49,214 bases of DNA from positions 1-49,214 of the forward strand of contig CAJXQX010000024.1 in assembly GCA_913058185.1 (NCBI GenBank), in the 5' to 3' direction. Position numbers and translations under genes: made by a program. The stretch's first letter is position 1; every line of letters begins with the position of its first letter. The notes under the pieces are model-generated. The model worked only from the letters and a program-made list of their open reading frames with translations, was not told where the DNA came from and did no database searches. This document shows, in pieces, positions 8,397 through 16,782 of the stretch. The DNA is from an uncultured Verrucomicrobiota bacterium (lineage in GTDB: Bacteria > Verrucomicrobiota > Verrucomicrobiia > Opitutales > Opitutaceae).

Positions 8397-9404
8397 ATGA
8401 ATAAAACACTCCTGCCGATCCGAATTGTTTTCATCGTGCTTTGTGCGTCGGCGGGGTGGTTGGTGGCTTACACGATTCGCGAATGGGATGAGTATCGCGT
8501 GGTCGGGTCGTTCGTCGGGCTGCTGATGGGTGTGTTGGTCGTGCTGGTCGATGTGATGCTCAAGGGATTCTCGTTGCGCGGGCTTTCAGCGCTGTCCTTT
8601 GGCTTGGGGGTAGGAGCGTTGATCGCCTATATGCTCGGCACATCGCCCCTCTTTGGGGAGGGGGATCCCCAGGTGATTTACCTGATGCGATTGGCGCTGT
8701 TTTTAATCGTAACTTACTTATGCACGGTCATCGCGCTGCGGGGTAAGGATGAGTTTAATTTGGTGATCCCATATGTGCGATTCGTGCCGCACGAGGTGGA
8801 CGTGCCAGTCGTGGTAGTCGATACGAGTGCACTGATCGATGGTCGGGTCGCCCGCATCTGCGAGTCGGGTTTCTTATCGGGTGCATTGGTCATTCCGCGG
8901 TTTGTGCTGGAGGAGTTACAGCGGGTAGCCGATTCACCGGATCCGAATCGCCAGTCGCGCGGACGGCGCGGTCTCGAGGTTTTGGGTGAGCTCCGCCAGC
9001 TGGGTCAGCTTGATTTGCGCGTGCACGAGAGTGAAGCGAAGTCGAGTGAAGTGAATGCAAAACTCGTGTTCTTGGCCCAATCGATGAAAGCCAAACTCCT
9101 CACGACCGATTACAATTTGGCGAAGATGGCGCAGTTCCATGGCGTGCCATGGCTGAACCTTAACAACTTGGTGCAGTCCGTCCGTCGCGACTTGATGGTG
9201 GAGGAAGAGATCGAAGTCGATTTACTGAAGTCGGGTCGCGAAGACCATCAAGGGGTGGGGTATCTAGATGATGGCTCGATGGTCGTGGTGGAAAACGCCT
9301 CAGCTTTTGTCGGCTCTCGGGTATCGGCGCTAATATCGAGTATTATCCCATCGGCGGGTGGGAAGATTGTTTTCGCGAAACTTATCGCCCCCGTAAAAAC
9401 CTAG
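8397..9404 (+). CDS. Membrane PIN/TRAM-domain RNase-like protein (YacL type)
   Basis: The 335-residue product has about four transmembrane helices in residues 5-120. A PIN nuclease domain follows, with acidic residues in VVVVDTSALIDGR, PRFVLEELQ and LLTTDYNLAKMA. The C-terminal TRAM RNA-binding domain spans about 265-330 (GREDHQGVGYLDDGSMVVVE through GGKIVFAKL). This order of membrane helices, PIN and TRAM is the YacL/PilT-N-like family, found widely in Firmicutes and Verrucomicrobiota. Activity is presumably endoribonucleolytic at the membrane, but no member-specific function can be given. A run-on A/T hairpin follows the stop. Confidence 0.9.
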   Translation: MNKTLLPIRIVFIVLCASAGWLVAYTIREWDEYRVVGSFVGLLMGVLVVLVDVMLKGFSLRGLSALSFGLGVGALIAYMLGTSPLFGEGDPQVIYLMRLALFLIVTYLCTVIALRGKDEFNLVIPYVRFVPHEVDVPVVVVDTSALIDGRVARICESGFLSGALVIPRFVLEELQRVADSPDPNRQSRGRRGLEVLGELRQLGQLDLRVHESEAKSSEVNAKLVFLAQSMKAKLLTTDYNLAKMAQFHGVPWLNLNNLVQSVRRDLMVEEEIEVDLLKSGREDHQGVGYLDDGSMVVVENASAFVGSRVSALISSIIPSAGGKIVFAKLIAPVKT

Positions 9405-9419
9405 TTTTTGGTTTTTTTA
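9395..9419 (+). terminator. Possible intrinsic terminator after PIN/TRAM gene
   Basis: AAAAACC at 9395-9401 pairs with GGTTTTT at 9410-9416 and runs into more T residues. The stem holds only two G-C pairs and overlaps the stop codon, so it is a weak terminator at best. Confidence 0.35.
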
Positions 9420-9452
9420 TTCGCCCCAAGCTAGATGCTGTAACCCCTCGCT

Positions 9453-10475
9453 ATGCTTAAAAAAGAGACTTCATTTCTTGCCATTGGATTGGTGCTGGGG
9501 GCGTTGGTGACGGCGACTTGTTTCGTATTTATACAACGGACTCATCGGCAGGGCGGAGAGGGTAATGTGGCCCATCGTGTGCTCAAGTTGGGCCATACGC
9601 TCGATCAGTCTCATCCGGTGCATGCGGGCATGGAGTTTATGGCAAAGCGGGTGGCCGAATTATCGGCGGGTGCGGTTGAGATCCAGATTTTCCCGAATGC
9701 GCAGTTGGGCTCGGAGTCGGAGTGCGTCGAGCAATTGCAACGTGGGGCCTTGGCCATGGCCAAAACTTCGGCGGCGGCGATGGAGGGATTCGTGCCGGAA
9801 ATGGCCGTCTTCGGTTTACCGTATTTGTTTCGAGATGCGGACCATTTTTGGGCGGTGCTGAATAGTGAGATTGGCCGTGAACTGCTGGAGGCGGGACAAG
9901 GTGTGGGCATCCATGGCTTGTGTTACTACGATTCGGGTAGCCGCAGTTTTTATATGATCGATAAACCGGTGCTGGAGCCTCAGCAACTCCGCGGCACCAA
10001 GGTTCGAGTGATGAAGAGCCGCATGGCGATGGACATGGTCTCGACGATGGGGGGCGCGCCGACGCCGATTGCGTTTGGTGAACTCTATACGGCGCTGCAG
10101 CAAGGAATGGTAGATGGGGCGGAAAATAATCCTCCTAGTCTACTCTCCAGTCGGCACTATGAAGTGGCGCGTCATTACTCCCTCGACGAACATTCTCGAG
10201 TGCCTGACATGGTGATTTTTAGCCAAACAGTTTGGGCTACGCTGAGCGCCCAAGAACGTGGCTGGCTGGAGCAAGCCGCGGCCGACTCGGTGGTCTTTCA
10301 ACGTGAGTTGTGGACGGTGAAGAGCGACGAAGCATTGGCCACGATCGAAGCGGCGGGAGTGACAATTTATCGCCCGGACAAGGCGCCTTTCGTCGCGGCG
10401 ACTGCGCCACTTTATGAGCAATATCGTGACACCATGATTGGCGATCTCGCTGAGCGAGTGCGTCGCGTGAAGTGA
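9453..10475 (+). CDS. dctP: TRAP transporter solute-binding protein, DctP family
   Basis: Extracytoplasmic binding protein that delivers an organic or sugar acid to a TRAP transporter. The 340-residue product has an N-terminal hydrophobic segment (residues 9-28, signal peptide or anchor, no convincing lipobox). The DctP pattern follows: LKLGHTLDQSHPVHAGMEFMAKRV, IQIFPNAQLGSESECVEQLQRG, and LRGTKVRVMKSRMAMDMVSTMG. The last segment supplies the conserved Arg that contacts the ligand carboxylate. GMVDGAENNPPSL follows. It heads a three-gene operon with dctQ and dctM. The next operon handles keto-deoxy sugar acids, so a hexuronate or related aldonate ligand is plausible (inference only). Confidence 0.93.
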   Translation: MLKKETSFLAIGLVLGALVTATCFVFIQRTHRQGGEGNVAHRVLKLGHTLDQSHPVHAGMEFMAKRVAELSAGAVEIQIFPNAQLGSESECVEQLQRGALAMAKTSAAAMEGFVPEMAVFGLPYLFRDADHFWAVLNSEIGRELLEAGQGVGIHGLCYYDSGSRSFYMIDKPVLEPQQLRGTKVRVMKSRMAMDMVSTMGGAPTPIAFGELYTALQQGMVDGAENNPPSLLSSRHYEVARHYSLDEHSRVPDMVIFSQTVWATLSAQERGWLEQAAADSVVFQRELWTVKSDEALATIEAAGVTIYRPDKAPFVAATAPLYEQYRDTMIGDLAERVRRVK

Positions 10476-11008
10476 TGGACGCGATGGGTGAAGGAAATGG
10501 AGTCCAGCGCGGACTTTGGTCGCGCATCGTTCGCGGACTAGAATGGCTCACGGTCGGGCTGTTTGTCGCCCTGATCCTCGACGTGTTGTGGGGCGTGGTA
10601 TCGCGTTATGTGTTAGGTTCTCAAAGTCGTTGGACTGAGGAGTTGGCAGTGTATCTGCTGGTATGGGTATCGCTGCTGGGGGCCGCATTGGTCTTTCGCG
10701 ATCGCGGTCATTTGGGCGTGGACTATTTTGTGGGTAAACTCGATCCGGCGGCGCGGAGATTGAGTTCGTTGATCGCGGAAGGCGCGGTCATGGTTTTTGC
10801 GGGGTTTGTGCTGATTTTTGGTGGTGGCATGATGGTGATGGAGACACTGCGGTCGGGCCAGGTCACCGCCGCGATGGGGTGGCCGGTGGGTTATCTCTAT
10901 ATGGTGGTGCCACTCAGTGGGCTGTTCGTTTTGGCGTTCTCGATTGAGCATCTAGTCACGGGTAAAACCACGGCGTTTTCGGATAATGAATTGGAGGATC
11001 AAACGTGA
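10475..11008 (+). CDS. dctQ: TRAP transporter small membrane subunit, DctQ family
   Basis: Small four-helix membrane subunit that docks the binding protein to the DctM channel. The 177-residue product starts MDAMGEGNGVQ from an ATG overlapping the dctP stop (TGATG); a GTG one codon upstream (10472) is the alternative. Four hydrophobic helices are visible, with the family pattern FVALILDVLWGVVSRYVLGSQSRWTEELAVYLLVWVSLLGAA and the RDRGHLGVDYF segment between helices 2 and 3. Its stop overlaps the dctM GTG start by four bases, so the three TRAP genes are coupled. Confidence 0.92.
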   Translation: MDAMGEGNGVQRGLWSRIVRGLEWLTVGLFVALILDVLWGVVSRYVLGSQSRWTEELAVYLLVWVSLLGAALVFRDRGHLGVDYFVGKLDPAARRLSSLIAEGAVMVFAGFVLIFGGGMMVMETLRSGQVTAAMGWPVGYLYMVVPLSGLFVLAFSIEHLVTGKTTAFSDNELEDQT

Positions 11009-12306
11009 ACGTGGAAGTGTTGATCCTATTAGTGTTTTTTGTGGGGCTCTTGGTTCTCAATACACCGGTGGCGGTGTGTATCGGGTTGGCGGCGACTGCG
11101 ACTATCTTGAGTTTCGGTGATGGTTCGGCCGCTTATGTGATGGCCCAGCGCACTTCAGCGGGCATCGCGAGTTTCCCGTTGCTGGCGATTCCGTTTTTTG
11201 TGCTCGCGGGGGTGTTGATGGGAGAGGGCGGAATGGCTCGACGGTTGACGAATTTTGCGGCGGCTCTGGTGGGGCGTTTACCAGGTGGGTTAGCGTTTGT
11301 GAATACGCTGGCGTGTATGATGTTTGGCGCGGTTTCGGGATCGGCGGCGGCGGCGGTGTCTTCGATCGGCAGTTCGATTATTCCTGAGATGGAGCGGAAG
11401 GGTTACACTCGGGAGTTTGCCGTCGCGCTAACGGCAACCTCGGCAACGACGGGACTCCTTATTCCACCAAGTAACATTATGATCGTTTACGCGGTGGTAG
11501 CGGGAAATGTATCGGTCGCGGCGTTGTTTCTCGCCGGAGTCTTACCGGGGATCGTGGTCGGTCTCCTGATCATGGGGGTAAGTCTGGGACTGACTTTGCG
11601 TTCGGGTGCCATGCAAGCGACCGATGTCGGGATCGAGTTGCCTTCGCTCGGGTCGGCCTTGCTGGGCGCAGTGCCAAGTCTCGTGCTGGTATTGCTCGTG
11701 CTGGGTGGAATCTTGGGCGGTGTGTTCTCCGCGACCGAGGCATCTGCGATTGCTGTAGCGTATGCCTTACTGCTCGGAGTCGTGGTTTATCGAGAGATCC
11801 CGTTGGCTCGATTACCCGATATTGTTTTGCGGGCGGCGAAAACGACGGCGGTGGTCATGTTGCTGGTGGGAGCCAGTCAGGCGATGAGTTGGGTGCTGGC
11901 TTACGAGCGGGTGCCGCAGATGGTGAGTGATGCGATGCTCAGTCTTTCTAGTAATCCGTTGATGATTCTCTTGTTGATCAATGTGCTGTTGCTGGTGGTG
12001 GGCACGTTCATGGACATGACGCCGGCGGTTTTGATTTTCACGCCGATCTTCTTACCGGTGGTGACCGCGCTGGGCATGGATCCGGTTCAATTCGGCATCG
12101 TCTTGATCGCAAATCTTTGTATCGGACTGTGCACGCCGCCAGTGGGGGCATGTTTGTTTGTGAGCTGCAGCGTGGGTAAAACAAGTATCGCCCGGGTGGT
12201 GCCGCCGATGATCCCGTTCTTCTTTGCGATGCTCATCGGGCTGATGTTAATCACCTTCTGGCCGGCATTATCGACCGCACTACCGCGGTGGTTGGAGTTA
12301 ATGTAA
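11005..12306 (+). CDS. dctM: TRAP transporter large permease, DctM family
   Basis: Large membrane subunit of about 12 helices that carries the substrate with sodium. The 433-residue product starts at a GTG overlapping dctQ. It shows the DctM signatures IPFFVLAGVLMGEGGMARRL, MFGAVSGSAAAAVSSIGSSIIPEM and TTGLLIPPSNIMIVYAVV, and the C-terminal NLCIGLCTPPVGACLFVSCSV repeat of the same element. The internal duplicated GLxxPPS/CTPPVG loops mark the two pseudo-symmetric halves. Length is typical (about 425-435). It ends just before a strong hairpin terminator, closing the dctPQM operon. Confidence 0.94.
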   Translation: MNVEVLILLVFFVGLLVLNTPVAVCIGLAATATILSFGDGSAAYVMAQRTSAGIASFPLLAIPFFVLAGVLMGEGGMARRLTNFAAALVGRLPGGLAFVNTLACMMFGAVSGSAAAAVSSIGSSIIPEMERKGYTREFAVALTATSATTGLLIPPSNIMIVYAVVAGNVSVAALFLAGVLPGIVVGLLIMGVSLGLTLRSGAMQATDVGIELPSLGSALLGAVPSLVLVLLVLGGILGGVFSATEASAIAVAYALLLGVVVYREIPLARLPDIVLRAAKTTAVVMLLVGASQAMSWVLAYERVPQMVSDAMLSLSSNPLMILLLINVLLLVVGTFMDMTPAVLIFTPIFLPVVTALGMDPVQFGIVLIANLCIGLCTPPVGACLFVSCSVGKTSIARVVPPMIPFFFAMLIGLMLITFWPALSTALPRWLELM

Positions 12307-12341
12307 GCGATTTCGACGACCTTCGCTTCTGGAAAAAAAGT

Positions 12342-12382
12342 TGGCCGGCCACCTACCCCTAAGTGACCGGCCATTTGTTTTC
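12342..12382 (+). terminator. Intrinsic terminator of dctPQM
   Basis: Left arm TGGCCGGCCAC (12342-12352) and right arm GTGACCGGCCA (12363-12373) form an 11-bp stem with one mismatch and a 10-base loop, followed by TTTGTTTT. Seven A residues precede the left arm. Confidence 0.85.
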
Positions 12383-12397
12383 TGAGTTACCTCAAAT

Positions 12398-12493
12398 GTT
12401 CCTGTTAAACGGGAACGAGATAAATCTCTGTCATGTTTTACGGTTTGTCAAATACAGGAGAAAGAATAACTGCGTATCGTTAACTACGTAGTT
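12398..12493. promoter_or_regulatory. Candidate operators upstream of the KDG operon
   Basis: The 288 bases between the dctM terminator and the next gene hold no coding frame but two dyads. One is GTTCCTGTT, A, AACGGGAAC at 12398-12416 (one mismatch, 9-1-9). The other is the perfect 12-base palindrome AACTACGTAGTT at 12482-12493. Both have the size of repressor sites for LacI or GntR regulators. No cognate regulator adjoins, and no clear -35/-10 pair could be assigned. Confidence 0.35.
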
Positions 12494-12661
12494 TCCACAC
12501 CTCTCTGATGCGGCGCTTTAGACGAATACGGGGAAGCAGTGGGACGGAAATATCTTCGCAATATGTCAATCAACTTGCGGATTAATGCCTCAATGCTCGT
12601 GCCCATTTTTCGCTAGGGTAATCGTCCCGTACTTCCTGCGCTTAACCCTTTTAATCTTACC

Positions 12662-13648
12662 ATGCCTCGAGTTCTCGTCACCACCACGTCCTTTCAAGAC
12701 ACCCTTGGATCCCACCACGAATTACTGGCTGGCACCGGTTGGGAGATTATCACCGCCCGCGGCCCTTTGAATGAAGCGGATACCTTGGCGGCAGTCGGCG
12801 AAATCGACGCCTATATCTGTGGCGATGACCTGATCACCGATGCGGTGCTGGAGAAAGCTCAGCCGCGATTGAAGGTGATTTCCAAATATGGCATTGGCGT
12901 CGATAAGATCGATGTGGACTCCTGCAATCGTCGTGGAATCCCGCTCCTTTTTACTCCGGGTGTAAACCACACCACCGTGGCGGAACACGTATTCCTCCTC
13001 CTTCTCTGTTTGCAAAAACATCTCTTGTTTCACGCCGACGCGGTGCGGGCCGGGGAATGGAAGCGTAAAACCGGTCATGAGCTGTGGGACAAAACCATCG
13101 GCATTTTGGGACTCGGGCGAATCGGTAAGGAAGTCGCGATCCGGGCTCACGCGTTTGGCATGAAGATCATCGCCTACGATGTTTATTGGGATGAGGCCTT
13201 CGCTGATTCGCATAATGTCACGAGAGCCGAATCGATGGACGACATATTCGCCGTGGCAGATTACATTTCTCTGCACACAAATCTGACCCCAGAGACCCGC
13301 GACCTCGTGCGGACCGAGACCATCGCCAAGATGAAGGACGGCGTGCAAATCATCAACTGCGCCCGCGGCGAGATCGTGCACACCGCCGATATCGTTACCG
13401 CGCTTAAGTCCGGCAAGGTGGCAGGCTACGGCACCGATGTGCTTGATGAAGAGCCACCGCCGCCCGATCACCCCCTGTTGAGTCTACCGAATGTGGTGGT
13501 GACGCCCCACGTGGGTTCGCGCACCTCCGAGAGTGTGCAACGTCAGGCCAATAAGGCGGTGCAGAACCTGATCAACGTTGCGGCCGGCGAGGCGCCTCTC
13601 GCTCAGGTGAACCGCGATATTCCTTACCTCAACGGTAAGTTAGCTTAA
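12662..13648 (+). CDS. D-isomer-specific 2-hydroxyacid dehydrogenase (phosphoglycerate-dehydrogenase-like)
   Basis: NAD-dependent dehydrogenase of the formate/glycerate dehydrogenase fold. The 328-residue product has KYGIGVDKIDVD in the substrate domain and the dinucleotide motif GILGLGRIGKEVA near residue 145. The catalytic triad is visible as Arg in NCARGEIV, Glu in DVLDEEPPPPDHP and His in VTPHVGSRTSE. There is no C-terminal ACT domain, so it is unlikely to be the serine-pathway SerA. As first gene of an operon with an Ldh-family oxidoreductase, KDG kinase and KDPG aldolase, it probably acts on a sugar-acid intermediate. The substrate is unassigned. Confidence 0.9.
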   Translation: MPRVLVTTTSFQDTLGSHHELLAGTGWEIITARGPLNEADTLAAVGEIDAYICGDDLITDAVLEKAQPRLKVISKYGIGVDKIDVDSCNRRGIPLLFTPGVNHTTVAEHVFLLLLCLQKHLLFHADAVRAGEWKRKTGHELWDKTIGILGLGRIGKEVAIRAHAFGMKIIAYDVYWDEAFADSHNVTRAESMDDIFAVADYISLHTNLTPETRDLVRTETIAKMKDGVQIINCARGEIVHTADIVTALKSGKVAGYGTDVLDEEPPPPDHPLLSLPNVVVTPHVGSRTSESVQRQANKAVQNLINVAAGEAPLAQVNRDIPYLNGKLA

Positions 13649-13659
13649 TCCATTTTCTC

Positions 13660-14757
13660 ATGTCCGATACATTTTACGTAGTTTCTGAATCCGAACATAA
13701 CGCGCTGGTCGAAGCGGCTTACCAGCATCGCGGCTTTAGCGCCGAAGAGGCCACCGGTGGGGCGAAACTTTGTGCTGAGGCCTCTCGCCACGGCATTCGT
13801 ACGCATAACGCGTTGAAGGCGTTGCATCTGGATCATCTGTTTGGTTCGGGCTCCCAAGGCTGTGTGCCGAACGTGGAGATTGAAGAGAAGCCGACCCGCT
13901 TTGCCGCCAGCAAGGTCTGGAACGCCAATCGCAAACTCGGCCAGGCCACGGCTTATGCGGCGATGGAAGAGGCTATTCGGTTGGCCGACGAATTTGGCGT
14001 AGGAATGGTCTCCGTGGATAACGCATTTCACTATCTGTGGGGCGGGGGATACGTCATGGAAGCCGCCAAGCGCGGTTACGTGGCCTACACTAATTGCACC
14101 GCGGCATTGGCGGAAGTGGTGCCGTTTGGCGGCAAGTTTCCTACACTCGGCACCAATCCACATTCATGGGGTTTGCCGACGACCGATGCCGTCGGTTTTC
14201 CGATTGTGATCGATTGGGCGACTTCCGTGGTCGCGATGGGACGGGTGCAGCAGTTTGCACGGGAAGGGTTGGAGCTCCCACCCAATGCAGCGGTCGACGC
14301 CGATGGCAAACCGACCACTGACCCCAACAAAGCCAAGGCGTTAATTCCCTTCGGTGCCCACAAAGGATACGGTCTTTCGCTCATCAATGAGCTCATTGGC
14401 GCTTACATCGGTGGCTCCTTGCCGACGCTCCGTAACCGTTGGACTCAACAGCCTGAGGAAAAGCACACCTGTTGCTTCTTCTTTCAAGTCTGGCACCCCG
14501 ACGCGATGTCAGGTGGGGATTTCGCTCTAGGCCGCTCTCAGTCCGAGAATGTGAAAGCCGTCGTAGGGGATCTACTCGGACACGGTAACGAGACGTGTAT
14601 CCTTCCAGGACAATTTGAAGCCCAAGCGGCCCGGCTTAGCGCTGAACATGGCGGACTTTTATTCAGTGCCGCCGAAGTCGATGGCTTCAATGAAATCGCC
14701 ACCGAAGTCGGCCGCAGCCCGTGGTCCATCGCTTCGCTCAAGTCCGTCGAAGTTTAA
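13660..14757 (+). CDS. Ldh-family (malate/L-lactate, YiaK-type) oxidoreductase
   Basis: NAD(P)H-dependent 2-oxoacid/2-hydroxyacid reductase of the fold used by YiaK, ComC and malate/L-sulfolactate dehydrogenases, not the Rossmann type. The 365-residue product has the conserved SRHGIRTHNALKALHLDHL near the start, the catalytic-His region DNAFHYLWGGGYVMEAA, TNPHSWGLPT, and IPFGAHKGYGLSLINELIGAYIGG. It follows the hydroxyacid dehydrogenase by 11 bases. In Escherichia coli a YiaK reductase is encoded with the YiaMNO TRAP transporter for 2,3-diketo-L-gulonate. The dctPQM operon just upstream makes a comparable role possible, but the substrate is not shown by sequence. Confidence 0.9.
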   Translation: MSDTFYVVSESEHNALVEAAYQHRGFSAEEATGGAKLCAEASRHGIRTHNALKALHLDHLFGSGSQGCVPNVEIEEKPTRFAASKVWNANRKLGQATAYAAMEEAIRLADEFGVGMVSVDNAFHYLWGGGYVMEAAKRGYVAYTNCTAALAEVVPFGGKFPTLGTNPHSWGLPTTDAVGFPIVIDWATSVVAMGRVQQFAREGLELPPNAAVDADGKPTTDPNKAKALIPFGAHKGYGLSLINELIGAYIGGSLPTLRNRWTQQPEEKHTCCFFFQVWHPDAMSGGDFALGRSQSENVKAVVGDLLGHGNETCILPGQFEAQAARLSAEHGGLLFSAAEVDGFNEIATEVGRSPWSIASLKSVEV

Positions 14758-14782
14758 ATAAAACACTCATCTCCTTAATATC

Positions 14783-15880
14783 ATGTCACTAGAATTACGT
14801 CCCAAAGCTGAATGCCAATTTGACCAAGTCTCGCTCGGCGAGGTCATGCTCCGTCTCGATCCGGGTGAAGGTCGTATCCGCACGACTCGTTCGTTCAAAG
14901 CGTGGGAGGGCGGCGGAGAATACAATACCTCGCGCGGGCTCAGAAAGTGTTTCGGTTACAATACCGGCGTGGTGACCGCATTTGTCGACAACGAGGTCGG
15001 CTATCTGGTTGAAGACTTCATCATGCAAGGCGGAGTCGCGACCGACTTCATCCAATGGCGCGAAGATGACGGCATTGGCCGCAATGTGCGTAATGGCGTC
15101 AACTTTACGGAGCGCGGCTTTGGTATCCGTGGCGCGGTCGGCGTGCCAGATCGTGGCAACACGGCCGCTTCGCAGCTCAAGCCTGGCGATGTTGATTGGG
15201 ACCACATTTTTGGGGAACTCGGAGTCCGTTGGTTTCACACCGGTGGTATCTATGCCGCGCTAGGTGAGACGACTCCTGACGTTGTGATCGAAGCCGTGCA
15301 GTCGGCTCAGAAATACGGCACAATCGTCTCCTACGATCTCAACTACCGTCCCTCACTTTGGAAGAGCATCGGTGGTCATGCTCGTTGCCAAGAGGTCAAC
15401 CGCGAGATCGCGAAGTATGTCGATGTGATGATCGGCAACGAAGAGGATTTCACTGCTTCCCTCGGATTTGAAGTCGAAGGCGTGGATGAAAATATCAGCG
15501 AAATTGAGACCGGTGCGTTCAAGCGCATGATCGAGACCGCCGTGGCTGAATTCCCGAACTTTAAAGCTGCGGCCACGACCCTTCGCCGCGTGATCACCGC
15601 GACCAAAAATGACTGGAGTGCGATTCTCTGGCACGATGGTGAATTCTACGAGAGCCGCAAATATCCAGAGCTCGAGATCCTCGATCGTGTGGGCGGTGGA
15701 GATAGCTTCGCTTCCGGCGTGCAGTTCGGATTTATGGAATTTAACGATCCAAAGAAGGCTGTCGAATACGGCGCCGCTCACGGTGCGTTCGCCTCGACCA
15801 CTCCAGGTGACACTTCCATGGCAACCCGCAAAGAAGTCGAAAAACAGATCAGCGGCGGCGGCGCCCGCGTCGTCCGCTAA
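14783..15880 (+). CDS. kdgK: PfkB-family sugar kinase, probable 2-keto-3-deoxygluconate kinase
   Basis: Ribokinase-fold kinase that would phosphorylate KDG to KDPG. The 365-residue product has an N-terminal SLGEVMLRLDPGEGRIRTTRSF, the sugar-binding WEGGGEYNTSRGLRKCFG, and the catalytic C-terminal signature DRVGGGDSFASGVQFG around residue 295, containing the base Asp. At 365 residues it is longer than typical KdgK (about 310-340). The very next gene is KDPG aldolase, 25 bases downstream, which makes KDG the best-supported substrate. Family is certain; substrate is inferred from context. Confidence 0.9.
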   Translation: MSLELRPKAECQFDQVSLGEVMLRLDPGEGRIRTTRSFKAWEGGGEYNTSRGLRKCFGYNTGVVTAFVDNEVGYLVEDFIMQGGVATDFIQWREDDGIGRNVRNGVNFTERGFGIRGAVGVPDRGNTAASQLKPGDVDWDHIFGELGVRWFHTGGIYAALGETTPDVVIEAVQSAQKYGTIVSYDLNYRPSLWKSIGGHARCQEVNREIAKYVDVMIGNEEDFTASLGFEVEGVDENISEIETGAFKRMIETAVAEFPNFKAAATTLRRVITATKNDWSAILWHDGEFYESRKYPELEILDRVGGGDSFASGVQFGFMEFNDPKKAVEYGAAHGAFASTTPGDTSMATRKEVEKQISGGGARVVR

Positions 15881-15905
15881 TTTTGGTTAGATAATTCCTC
15901 CTCCT

Positions 15906-16556
15906 ATGTTCGCTGAAGAAACTCGTAATCGTCTTAGTGCTGCTGGCGTCGTGCCGGTGGTTGTCATCAATGATGCCGCCAATGCGGTCCCGCTCGCCCA
16001 TGCGCTTCTCGCCGGTGGGGTGAAAGTCATTGAATTGACTCTGCGCACGGCTGCGGGCCTCGATGCGATCAAAGCAATAGCATCCGAAGTGCCCGATATG
16101 TTGGTTGGCGCTGGCACGGTCCTTTCGCCGGAGCAGGTCCGTGAGGTCAAAGCCGCGGGCGCGGCCTTCGCGGTCGCTCCGGGAACCAATCGCACCATCC
16201 TCGCTGCCGCGCAGGAGGTGGACTTGCCATTCGCGCCGGGCGTCATGACGCCCTCCGATATCGAGACGGCGTTGAGCATGGACTGCCGGATGTTGAAGTT
16301 CTTCCCGGCCGAGAGCGCGGGTGGGGTGACTCACCTCAAAGCGATGGCCGCTCCGTATGGTCACCTCGGGGTGAAGTTCATGCCCACCGGTGGAATCAAA
16401 GCGGCCCAACTCGCCGACTACCTTGCCGTGCCTACGGTCGCCGCAGTCGGTGGCTCCTGGCTCGCGACTGGGGCCCAGATCGACGCCGGTCAGTGGGATA
16501 CGATCACCGCTCAATCGGCCGCCGCGATGGAGATCGTAAATGCGGCGCAGGACTGA
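15906..16556 (+). CDS. eda: KDPG/KHG aldolase
   Basis: Splits 2-keto-3-deoxy-6-phosphogluconate into pyruvate and glyceraldehyde-3-phosphate. The 216-residue TIM-barrel has VPVVVINDAANAVPLAHALLAGG, the catalytic Glu in IELTLRTAAGLDAI, VGAGTVLSPEQV, the Schiff-base Lys in RMLKFFPAESAGG near residue 132, and the phosphate site KFMPTGGI. All active-site residues are present and the length is standard. It is last in the four-gene operon and completes the pathway begun by uxaC and the SDR reductase about 3 kb away. Confidence 0.95.
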   Translation: MFAEETRNRLSAAGVVPVVVINDAANAVPLAHALLAGGVKVIELTLRTAAGLDAIKAIASEVPDMLVGAGTVLSPEQVREVKAAGAAFAVAPGTNRTILAAAQEVDLPFAPGVMTPSDIETALSMDCRMLKFFPAESAGGVTHLKAMAAPYGHLGVKFMPTGGIKAAQLADYLAVPTVAAVGGSWLATGAQIDAGQWDTITAQSAAAMEIVNAAQD

Positions 16557-16616
16557 CCCCGTTTAGGAGCTTCCCGATAGGTTGCTACCCAAGGCAGTTA
16601 CCTGCTTCTTGATAGC

Positions 16617-16712
16617 ATGAACGATATTCAAGGTCAGAGGGTTTTTGTATCTGGTTCGGCTAAGGGCATAGGTCAGGCCATCGCCGTGGCTGACCGCTAT
16701 TTTCTTTCTTAG
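16617..16712 (+). pseudogene. Short-chain dehydrogenase remnant (N-terminal stub)
   Basis: An ATG at 16617 opens a 31-codon frame reading MNDIQGQRVFVSGSAKGIGQ AIAVADRYFLS and then TAG. The first 23 residues are a textbook SDR start: a lead-in, strand beta-1, then the cofactor loop SGSAKGIG and helix. Past residue 25 the similarity stops and no further SDR motif is found in any frame up to 16782. It is therefore a leftover of a larger gene, too short to work as an enzyme. It sits between eda and the M28 peptidase and suggests a past deletion. Confidence 0.6.
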
Positions 16713-16782
16713 GCCGTTTCCAATCGCAGCCATGGGTTGATTTTTACTGCCTCAGGGGACTGGGTGATCACGCTTTCATTCC

